Shown: positions 43,901 to 55,900 of the stretch, piece by piece
How positions within the stretch are numbered: the stretch's first letter is position 1
How the letters are laid out: the number at the start of each line of letters is the position of its first letter
Assembly: GCF_963678635.1 (NCBI RefSeq)
Contig: NC_087064.1
Span: forward strand, 23,362,509 to 23,426,508
Length of the DNA: 64,000 bases
Source of the DNA: Symsagittifera roscoffensis
Lineage: Eukaryota > Xenacoelomorpha > Acoela > Convolutidae
Direction of reading: 5' to 3'
Position numbers and translations under genes: made by a program
Notes under the pieces: generated by a model
Told to the model about the DNA's origin: nothing
Database searches by the model: none
What the model saw: only the letters and a program-made list of their open reading frames with translations

Positions 43901-46900
43901 TTTTTTTATTATGAGATTTTCGGTGTGGGTGAGTCCTACCCCCACTCCCCGGACAAAAATATCCATCGACGTCCCCGTCGATCGCCCAAAGTCTAGGAGA
44001 CCGAGGTTGGATTGTGGAACACGTAGAGGACCATCTGGGGCGACCCAGTTGGACTCGGTATTGTCATGACTGATGTATTTGACGCTGTCTCTGTCGACGT
44101 CCTGAATCGTCAGGATCGTCTCTTTTGGATCTGTCGGCAGATCGTGGAGCCATTCGAGCACGCGCAAGTTTGTTAGTTCTTGCTCATGTGTCTGTTCCGC
44201 TTCTGGTTCGAACTCCACTTCCGGTTCTGATCGATCGTCGATCCAATCTTGATCCATATCGTTCACAAGGTCGATTTCTTCTAGCATCGCTACTTCGTCC
44301 AGCCCCACCAGCGAGTCTATGACATCACCCACTACTATCCGGTCTACAACGAAGTCCTCGCCATACGGATTGTATTTCTTCTGGTTTTTTCCCCTCTTAC
44401 TTTGGCGTGTCTCCATAGTGAGCGGAAAGTCAGGCTGTATTCCTTTGTCAATTTCGGTTTGTTCCGGGCAATCCCAGTCTTCTTCGGCATAGGGTAGAGT
44501 TTCATCGTCCACCTCTACTCGCTCAGTCAACTCGAGATCCAGTGGTAGATCACAATTGTCCACCATCTCATTGCCGTCGTTCTTGTCGCGAGTACCCCTT
44601 TCATTCACTTCACAAGCAGGATCCACTATTAAATAGTCTCCCTCTTGCATGTCCGCTGGGATGCACCAATCCTCGGACGAGGCGTTGTGTGGTTTGATAT
44701 TCTCGTAATGAGCCGCTCTTCCGGTGCTCAGCCGATAAAAACGACCTCCTTGATGCACCTCTGTTATTTGAAATGGACCACGCCATTTCTTTAATAGTTT
44801 CTTGGTTCCTTTTGGTGGAACCACTTCCTGGAACACCCAGACATAATCGCCAACTGAGTAGGCTTTTGCATCGGCTGTTCTTTTATCAAACCTCCTTTTT
44901 TGTCTAATTTGCGCCTGTTGCGTATTCCTCCTGCATAAGTCATTGAGGTCCTGTTGTCTTCTAATAACGTCCCGCACGTACGTTTGCGGTGCTGTCCTCT
45001 TCCCTTCATATTCAGGGTAGAAGAACGTTAACGGGAGTGCTTTTTCATGACCCGTGAGCATCATATGCGGACTTATTCCCGTGGTGGAATGCTCCGTGCT
45101 GTTGTAAGCACCCATCACTTGCGGTAAGTGCTTGTCCCAGTCATCCATGTAGCGTGAGCAGTAGACTCTCAACATGGATACCAGTGTGCGATTCTGCCTC
45201 TCGACTAGGCCATTCGTTTGCGGGTGATAAGTGGTCGAGTGGGCCTGCGCTACCTGCGACCTTTTCATTAACTCTTTCGTGAGATCACCTACGAATGCTT
45301 TGCCATTGTCAGATTGGAACGTGATGGGGCAGCCATGCCTTGCTATCCACACGTTTATCAAATGATCGCACGTTTCTTCTGCCGATGCTGTCATGCAGGG
45401 TGCCGCCTCCGCATACTTCGTAAAATGGTCGATCATTACCAGCACCTGATTATAGCCCGTTGCTGTCATGCAGATTTTCTGGTGATCAATTTGAACCACT
45501 TCGTTGAAACCTGACGATTCTATTGACTGTAGGGGGAACCTTAGTTTCCTGGGATCCTTTGCCTGTTGACAAGACAGGCATGCGGCTATCCATTTCTCAC
45601 AAGCCTTCTTCAACCCCGGCCATTCGAATCGTTTTTGTATCCTGTTATACACTTTGTCCACGCCTTGATGTCCCATCTGATCATGTGAGCGAAAGAGCAA
45701 CTCAGTCTGGTACAACTGTGGTAACACTATTGAGTTGTATTTATAAAGGACCTTGTCCTCCTCCTTGCGCTTACAGGCTACGATTCCGTCCTTATTCAGG
45801 TACAACAAGTCTTTTCTCTTCAGGTAAAACTGCTTCAGGATTTTGTAGCTGTCTTCTTCCAAGTCTCCCTTGTCAGGTGCTCCATTCTCGATCCATCTTT
45901 TCAGACTGCTCGTCATTCTATCATTTCGTTGAGCCCTCAGGAGATCCGACAGCCTGTACCTGGCTTTCAAATACGTCTTCACCACGTTCATTTGCCCACT
46001 CATTATCTCCGGAGCATGAGCATCGTCCATCAACTTGACACACCATATCTTTTTCAAAGGCGTCGCTTCTTGGACAGATGGTTCCAGATTGGTACGGACG
46101 ACCGTACCATGTGGCAGCAATCTGGTTGGGCGTTTTGAAACTGCTATCAGTTCGAGCTCGTCTGCGGCATTGTCTACCACAGTGCCCTCTTCATCTGAGG
46201 TGTATCTGTCCCTGTCTGGATCCTGATGTATTTCCCGGTCCAGCCCACGCTGCTTCCAGTCTACCAATAAGGAGTGGATCGCAATCTCTGACATGTCGGA
46301 ATTGGAAGTTGTTTCAGACGTGTTGTCCCCGGACTGGGGTCCCGACTCAACACTTGAGTCGACCGATTCTCCAACATCATATTCCAAGTTGTTTGAGATG
46401 TTTCTCGACTCCCCGGACAAAACTCTGTCCATCGGTCGCCTTGAACCCGACTCCCCGGACAAAATTCTGTCCCTAGGTAGTCTAGTCAACCTCTCCCCGG
46501 ACAAGTTGTCCTGCACGGGCTCAAAGGCGTTTGACTTCTCAGACAAGTCGTCCTTGACTGGATCGAAGGTGTCAGACTCCCCGGACATTGTCTCGTCCAG
46601 GGACGAACAATCTGAGCTTGGCTCGTATTCCTCTTTTGCATCCGTGAAGTGCACTCTCCTCGTGAAGCTAGATTTCGACTTGATCCTGACTTCCTCAGTA
46701 GCTTGGTTTTGATTCGATGTTCCATATTCAGTGAACGAAGTTCTCAACAATACTTCTTTCGGCATCGAGGTCACCAGCTGATTGACGATCGACCTGCAAT
46801 CCCGTTCAACGCCTCGGCTGCGAATGGACACTGGCCTCTTCTCTGTTCTCTCGGTGACAGTCAACCTCTGCATGGTTTCCCTCCATTCACGATCATGCCT

Positions 46901-49900
46901 ATCCACTTCCCTATCCAACAAGTCACGGAGTTTTCCCATGACGTCCGGCGCCACGTTCACCGTCTTATTCAATAAAGCGATGCTGTTTATACCCAGCCTG
47001 GTCAGTTCTTGCTGTACCAAGTTGGATCGGACTAGCAGATCCAACGGAACGGGTTCGCCTCTGGCTAAAAGCTTTATCTCCGCAGCCGTCTCCACTGGAA
47101 GGTCAGGGTGTCCAGGTATAGGATGTCCTGATTTGTCTAACCACCTAGTAAGTGGCAGCTCATCATAGGTTTCTTTGTCCAGAAAGGAAAACCCGTCTTT
47201 GATCTCTGATTGGTTAGCTTGCTTCTCTTCGAGGCGCTCATAAAATTCTGTCTTTTTGCTGAGGCTATCTGCGTTCTGGTGCTTGTCACGGGTACGGTGC
47301 TCTATGATCATGTGGTATCCATCCAAGCGCACGATCCAACGACCAATGTAGCTCTGGTCCATCGAATAGGTTTTCAGCCAGGCAAGGGCACGATTGTCCA
47401 CACGCAACTTGAAGGGAGCACTCCCCAAGTAGGCCCTGTACTTTTCCACAAACGTGATCACAGCAAACATCTCCGCTTTTGGTGCGCCGTACTTCATCTC
47501 AGTGTCACTCAGGACTTTACTTCCATAAGCTATCGGACGAAGAACCGTTCTCCCGTTCCACTCCTGCTCTTGGTGAAGTATGCCTGATATCGCAACCACT
47601 GATGCATCCGTGTCCAGCACGAACATCCCCTTCTCCGTTGGCATGCCGAGGACCGGTGCCTCGCAAAGTTCGCGTTTGATGTTTTCAAATGAGACTTGTG
47701 CCTCATCAGTCCAGGTGAACTTTTTGCCCTTATTTCTCATCAACTTCTGCATGGGGTATATTTTGTCAGCATACCCCTTGATGAACTCGCGATAATAATT
47801 GGCGAATCCCAGAAAACTCATCAACTGTGTATCTGTTTTAGGTGCCTTCCAGGTCAGCACCGCTTCAACCGCTTCGGGGTCTGGTCTCACTCCATGTTTG
47901 TCAACCAGGCGGCCCAGATACTTTATGGAATCCTTGAGGATTTCGCACTTAGAGGGTTTGCATTTCAGACCCGCCTGCTTCATGCAAGAAAACACCTCTT
48001 CCAACCTCTCGATGTGGTCTTCCAAGGTTGGTGTCGCGATCACTACATCATCGACATAACACATGATGAGATTCCCATACTTTTTAGTAACGCTCGTGAG
48101 TGCCTGAGCCATCAGTCGCTGGAATGTGGCTGTCGCGTTGCACAATCCGAATGGCATCCTCTTCCACTGGAACAGTCCCAGCTCACAAGCGAAGCCTGTT
48201 TTCTCTCGATCTTGCTTTCTGAGCGGCACTTGCCAGAATGCTGAGCCCAAATCCAACGTCGTGAAGAACTTGGCGTCTCCCAGCTTGGATAGGCTCTCAT
48301 CGATGCGGGGAATCGGATATGCGTCCTTTATAGTCACTGCGTTCAGATAACGGAAATCGCAACAAAATCTGAGTTGTCCCCCTTTCTTTTTTGCCATGAC
48401 CACGCCACAAGCCCATGGGGACTTCGACGGCTCGATCATGTCGTACTCCATTAACATCTCGATTTCCTTCCTACACGCTTCTGACTTGTTTGGGGTCATT
48501 CTTCTCGCCCCTTCCCTATGAGGTACCGAGCCCTCTTCTATCTCAATCTCGTGCTCTACAAAATTGCAACAACCTATGTCTGCCTTATGTTTCGAAAAAA
48601 CGTCTGCGTTCCGATTTAGCACCGCCCTGAGCGAATCTAGTTCCTTGTCGGATATTTTACCCTTCAGATGCTCTATCTCAGGTAGGACAGGCCTATTCGC
48701 TGCTAACTCTGCTTCCGTCGGTCTCTCAGGAAAGTTGGAACAACTAGACAGCCCATCATCTGTTTCCGACTTCATTGAAAACAATTTCCTAGAAGATTTC
48801 AATTCAATTACTCTTTTCATTATACATTCTTGGTTCGCATGTAATGGACATTTAGTTACGTCAAACTTCTTCAAGTTCTCCACACTCAGAAAGTCTGTGT
48901 TCAGAGGCAAAGCGTAGCCAAGTTTCTTTCCCCTCTGTATTGTCACTGTTGTTGCTTCTGTGTTCAATAACACACTCACACACAGTCCGCTCTGAGTGAG
49001 TGAGAAGCTTCTTCCTAAAATAGCCGAGCTTTTACTGTTTGGATTTGGTACCAGACACACCTGTCTGTCATTGCTGAGTTCATTCAAGTTCCTCATCCTA
49101 AACGTCGCTACTACGGCTTGGTTCGGTTTTAATCTAACTTTTCGATCCAGAAAAATCGGCACCTTGGCCTGATTAATTAATATCTTATTAAGGGGTCTTT
49201 TCTCATACTTTCTTTCAGGATCCTTGATCCTAATCAATCCGTCATTGAGATCAATCGTGACGTCAAAGTTGCGAACGAAATCCCTCCCTAGGATGAACTG
49301 GTCGGATTCGTCCAAATTCTCTACTACTAGGAAGCTCATCCAAAGATGTCTCCCTCCGAGCTGCAGTGAGATGATCGGGGTTCGCCCGGTGACATAGATC
49401 GCTCCCTGATTGGCAGCTGCCAACCTGATGTTTGTCGGTATGAGATCCGACCTCTCAAAACCCATGTCGGTCCAAGTTTTGACTGGCATGACACTGACTA
49501 CTGCTCCCGTGTCTAGCAGTCCCTTTACTGAAAGCTGTCTGCCTTGCACGTCCAGAACGTGTGCGGCCAGATCTGCCTCGCAACCAATATGCACAGCATC
49601 TTGCTCGAGCATCGCGTTGTGTCCGATTCGTCTGACCTTCAGCTCCTCTTGACCAATGTATATCCGGCCAACCTGATCGTTCGCATCAGTTATGTGAGCT
49701 TTCGTGTAGATATTGATGCCATCCACATTCATCAGAATCGGGTAAGGGCCATGGACATCGATATAATGTCCGTCCACTTTCATCAGCCTCGGACCTCCCG
49801 TTGTGAGCAGCGCTCGCACTGCCCTGGAGTCTAGTTTGGGATCCTTCTGTTTCAGATAGTCTGCATAGATGTCCAGGTGGACTAGTGTAATTTCGGATGG

Positions 49901-52900
49901 CTCGCTCAGGTTCTTGACCACCTGGTGCCCTGCGACTGAGATGATAGACATTATTTTGGTCCCTGCCTTCGTCATGCCGAAAGTCTTGCCAGATATAATG
50001 TTCAGTTTTAGTCCCTGTTTCTTGGGCTCTTTTTCGTCTTCTGCTCTTGTCGTCTTACTCAGGACATCAAGACTTTCCCGAAGATCTGTGCTCTCCAGCT
50101 CCGACCTTACCCATTGCTCCACTTCTTTCGTGGCTAGGTCTTGTTTGACATTCTGCAGAGCTGTCCTTGCCGCCAAGCCGTAATCCACCTTGAGTGGGCT
50201 AGACGACTCTGTTTCGAGGTTCGAGGCTACCCCCTCGTCAGGCCATGTCTTAACCTTTTTAGTCGTGAAAGTGCTCGGTGTCGTCTCCTTTCTCCGAGAT
50301 TCAGCCTCGTTCATCAGACGTGCTCGACTGGCCTTGACACCCGAAAGCGCCTCTTCATGGCGGGGATGTTTCACGTCCGCTACTGCGTCCCAAAATTGAG
50401 TACAATCCGACTTGAAGTGTCCCTCCAAATTACAGAAGAAGCACCTCGGACCATATTTCATGATGAGCCCTATCACATACTCTTCATGATCCTCGTCGGT
50501 CGCGTCAGCGTCCTCGAGAAAGTAGCCTATGGCCTTCATGTTCTGTTTGTATGCAGAACACGCAGAAACGTGATGGTCCATCGAACCACAATTCGCACAC
50601 GACCTCCTCTTGTCCATGTCATCGCGAGGTTTGTACCAACTGGAATTCGCACCAGTGTTTGTCCCGCTATAGTTGCCATAATTGCTGTAACGGTTTTGCG
50701 CCCTCGGTTTTATCAGTAAATACTCGCGTGACTTCATACGCAAGTCATCGGGCGTGGGTACCTGGTCCAGCGACAGGGTGAAATGAGTGGCCAACATCGT
50801 CTTCAACTCCTCACTCCTTACACCATCCATGAACTTCGAAGCGATCGCCAAGTTTCGTTCGGATATTCTCTCATCCGGGTTGCTCCTCCTCCTGAGCAAT
50901 TCAAGGTCGTCCAAGAATTTATCTATTGATTCTTCATCTCTCTGACGCCTCTTCTCGAACTTCACCATGGCCTGGTGCCCTTGTACTCCAGAGCCGAAAC
51001 GATTCAGCAGGATGTCGAATATCTTGCGAGCGCTATCCCTCTCATTGACTCTTTTCGCCATTACACAATTTAGTGCAGTACCCTCCAAGTTGCTCGTCAA
51101 CGCGCTGCACTCTTGTTTCTTGGAGAGATTCTCTTCCTCAAAGTGTAACTTCATCACCTCTATCCAAGTATCAATGCAGCCGTCTGACTCGTCTTTATAT
51201 GACTTCGGCTTTTTCAGTGTTCTTCTTGACCTCTCTCCTCTCTCGGTTGACTTCGAGAGCTTGGTGATGAATGTTTCAAGAGATCTGTTCAGAGGCTCAA
51301 ACATCGAGGCATACATCGTTGTGTCTTGTGAGACTGTAGTCAGATCTGGTACTGAACTGACTTGTGGCACGGTTGGCAATCTTGTCTCCGGGGTGGCATC
51401 TGCCTCCGGTGGGACTGGATTTGTCCAGCCAGGCCTCTGCGGGGCTGCCCTTGGCCGCTCCTTGTTTCTATGTTCGTAGTTCGTTCTCGAGCCTTGCTGG
51501 GCTCTGGCACTGTTGCCCGTACCATCTCCAACATTCGCATGGCGTGAGCGCTCCCTTAAGTTGGAATGCTCCTGCCAATTATTCCCATTCAGGATCGCGT
51601 CAAGCTTCCGCATCATTAAGTCAGATTTGGCGTCCAACCTCCTTTCCAGGCCAGTCATCGTTTGGGCGTAGGTATTATCATGATCATTCAACAATCGCTC
51701 GATCTCTCTTGTCATCCTAGCCTCTCTTTCCTCTGACTCTTTGTTTGCCTGAGCCAGGCTCTCGGCCAGGCATTGATCGGTGTCACGAATCAATTGAGCC
51801 TGATCAAACCTCGCTTGCGACTTCACGTGCGTTAGCTCATCTTTCAAATTCTCTCGACCATGGTGAGCTCTCTCGTCAACCTGATCTATCCGCTTAGTCA
51901 TGTCTCGCCTCAATTCATCCAGGCCATTCATCACACCAGCGAACATATCACTTATGTCACCAGCTGCCCCCAGTGGCGGGGTTAGCCCCAGAGAAGACGA
52001 GGTCAACTGTGGCTGTAGCCTAGTACTTGATGACGCACCGCCCTTTTGCTTGTGCATTGACGTCATCAGTCTGTCAAACGTTGATGATGCTCCCATCGTT
52101 ATCCCATCTGACATAGGCCTGGTCGGCGAGGCAGAAGATGCCTCCCTGCTCATGTCGTTCCTTGGGCACGGTGTGAAGTTCACATCCGGATGGGTTATCT
52201 CCGGGTAGTCATCCCTGGAAGTCAAACCTACAGTTGGTAGTGACGCCATGCGTTCGTCGTACAAGGACTTCCAACTCTTCTTGGCCTTCGAGAACGTCTG
52301 CTCTTCACCCGGACTCATACTCGACATCATCGCGTTGTTACTCTGTTTGGCCAAGGATGAGTGTGCACTTGTCAGATGTGAAGGTTCCTTTCTCCATTTA
52401 TAGCTCTTAGTCTCTGATCTGGACATTCCCCTGTACAACACTTCCTCCCGAGGTTCGACCTCGGAACGCTCCGAGGTCTCCTCTGTCCTCTCGACTTCCT
52501 CTCGTTCGAGGACCCCGTCTGGCTCAAAGTCGGGTCGAATGAGCGTTCGCTCCCCTTCGTCAAAGGGATCCACCGGCGTTTCGCTCGCAGGCTCGGCCTC
52601 GGCGCTCCGCCCTTGATTGCCATCAAGGTTTTTCTCGCTCCTTAGTCTCATTTCGATCACTGAAAGATCAGGTTGACCTTTAGTCGATTCGTCTTCAGCA
52701 AACGCGTCGGAAGCGCTGCTAAACGAGGTTTGGCTACGCCTAGTTCTAAATTTCCGCGTGCTTCCCTTGCTTAGCCTGGGAATTTTAGTAGTCGATCCTA
52801 ACGAGTCCCTGCGCTGCATAGTTTTGTACAAAATGAAAGTATTCGTAATTTGATGGCAATGCAAACGTACCACGAACAAGATCTAGTTAAATCACTTAAC

Positions 52901-55900
52901 GCTGCCTACTCGATTCCGTCAGTATCAAAATGTCTCTTAGATCTCTCACGACTAAATTAGTGACTCAGCTAAAGTTACACACAGGGTCTACTCAGTATTG
53001 ATATAATGCTAACTCAACCCGGTTGTATAGTATAACAGTATCACTAAGTTTCCACAAGATATAATCAACACACAACACACAATCGATAATCAGATAAGAA
53101 TATCCTACAGGTGACAGCGACCTTTTGTCAGTATCAATTTATCGCCACACAATTTATCAAGTCACTGCTTTGTTAAAATTAAACAATCTTTGATAAAAAG
53201 CAGTGATGATTCAGAAATAGATAAATAAAACTTAGTCTTAAAGAAAAAGACTTCCCCCAATCGGAACGATCCGAAAGAACGAAGCCCAGGACACAGTCTT
53301 CTCAAGTGGGTGTGTATTTGCCTAATACACCCACCGAGGTCTTCTCCTAGGTGTCCTGCGATTGCCCGAGCTGTCCTACTAAGTAGCTCAAGGCAACCTC
53401 TTGGTCGAAAATTCGTCAAATCTATGAAAAAGCTCTCCCACACTCGGACTGCTCCAAGTGCACGAGAGTAGGGAACAATTCTTCTTCTCAAGTGGGTGTG
53501 TATTTGCTTAATACACCCACCGAGGTCTTCCTTTATTTGTTCCCGGATTGCCCGAACTTTCCTATTAAGTAGCTCAAGGCAACCACTCAACCAAAATCAC
53601 AATCAAAAAAAAAATCTTGTTCGGGTACTTCTAATACACCCAATATAGAATCCAAAGTTGATCACGAATTTCCGGGTCAGAATGGGTTCTTATGACCCTG
53701 ATATGCACGCCTAATATCCTAATATGATCCTAATTAAATGGATATTTTCCGTTTCCCAAATTGCCACAGAAGGTTTACTCAAGTCTCTTACAAGGAGGGT
53801 CGCTAAAGGTTTAAGACACTCTGGAGGGTTACCTCGGAGGGTACCTCAATCACTCAAGTTACTTAGGAGGGTATCTTAATCACCCAAGCTACTTCGGAGG
53901 GTCCCCCTAAATTTACTAAGGAGGGTCAATAAGATGCTTAATACGCTCCGGAGGGTCACTTCGGAGGGTACCTCCAAAATTTTCAAATTTTCTGATCTCA
54001 CTTGGAAGGTTCTCCTACTAGCTTCAAAAAGCGTCGAAATAAGCTAAGGGTTCTAGGGGGAGCTGTTTCAACTTCTTAGGGTGATCTCGTGGAAATTTTC
54101 CACTAAGGAGGGTTGCTAAAGGGCTTAGCTGACTCCGGAGGGTCACTTCGGAGGGTTCCCCCAAAATCAAGAAAAAGGGTTAAATCACCGCAGTAAAGCC
54201 TCTGAAAGCGGTCTACCTGACTTAAAACTAGGTTGGCTGACACGGTCAACCTTCCCAGTTGAATAAAAAGATGTTTTGATAAAATTTTCTGCCGCTCGGA
54301 GGGTTGCCCGTTACTTGGACCCTCCGAACCAACAAATTCTAAAAAATTTTTCTTTTCCGAAATAATCAACCCAAAAACGGTTGCGATTCGGAAAAGTGGT
54401 CAAAAACGTCGACTTATGGTACCAAAATTATCCCGATCGGATAACTAGTCTTTGAGAAATCGCCAAAAACGCGTTCGTCAAAATGGCCTTTTTCACCACC
54501 TGTATAGGATCTGAAAGACTTTTTTCGCAATTCCGGTCGAAAGTGCCTAAAAATACTTGAAATGAGCGTAGTAGCCCTGTACGGCACTGGAATAATGCAA
54601 AAAACCGGACCAAAATTGGTTTAGAAACAAAAATTTGGCCAAAAACTATCAAATTTGGACCCTCCGATTCCTTCCTTTTCCAAACCTTAAGTCGTTAGCT
54701 CTATCCACGGAGCTACTCGGAGGGTTGCCCGTTAATTTCTCTAGTAACCGAGCACGTTATGCTAGCACGCTCCTAACGCAAAAAATTTTATTGCTCTAAC
54801 TCTAAAAACTCAAAAACTCGATCCCCAAAACAGATTGACAAATTGCAGAAAATTATCAAAATTTTGGTCGAAAAATTCTGGATTTTTCCAACTTCTACTG
54901 AGTCTTTTCTCACGCAGTTTCTTTAGTTAGGGGGATCGAACTACGTAGCTACTCCCTATATGAAAGCTTTTTGTTGTTCGGAAAAGCTCGGATATCCAAA
55001 AATTTGGGGGTCTATAGTTTGATCGAAAATCGATGATTTTCGACAAAATTGGGTGCTTTTTGGATCTAATTGAGGAGATAAGTAATATATAATAAGGATA
55101 ATAATCTATTAATAGTCGTTAATGAATAGTACTATACCCTCCTTTGCACCAAAATATCCGAATTAAGACCCTTAACTCGGAAATTTGTAATCGATGGAGG
55201 GTACAATCGGACCGCGCCAATCGAGCCCCCCACCACTTAAGTTTTAAGGAAATAGTACCCGAACGATACTAAAATTGCTTCAACGATACCCAACAGTCGT
55301 TGCGGATGTTGTCCTTGGTGTCCCTGTTGAGTGTGGAACACGTTGATCAGCCTGCCACTCTACCCTCCGGTCACCGGCAAAATCACCATTAACGTGCTTA
55401 AACACTCAAATTACACTCGAGGGAGGGTATCCAACCCTTCACCAAAACACACAATCTTTCTATCAGAAACGATATAAATCAATCTGAAACAACAACAAAT
55501 AGGAAGGTCAGATCACATCTCGTCCGGAAATAACATATAAACTGTCACTTTATGTTTTTTACTGTTTTTGGTCTTTTTTGGATTTTTTACTGTTTTTTGT
55601 ACTTTTTTGTTTTTAAATAATTATGTTTTTGGCTTTTTCTTGGTTATACACTGTTTTTGTTTGGTTTTACGCTTTCTCTTTAGTTGTTTTTGGTCCCGGG
55701 ACCTCGGGACAAGCGGGTTCATGACTTCCCACCTAACCCTCCGGCCCCCGGAATTTTCGGTGTTAACTAAGTTAAAAAGCTAAATTGTACTAGACGGAGG
55801 GGTACGCACCTTCCCCCTAGTACAAAAACGGTCATTAAGGCCTCTAACTCGGGCATACGCCCGGAGCGGAGGGTACGTCGCTGAAACGCTTGCTGATCAT

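Noticed and set aside
53162-53590. 142-codon frame with an internally repeated peptide
   Set aside because: It mirrors the 186-bp DNA repeat of the leader; no similarity to a protein family.
55568-55783. Phe-rich 71-codon frame (similar one at 5555-5806)
   Set aside because: Low-complexity T-rich leader DNA gives Phe/Leu/Val runs; no conservation of the peptide.
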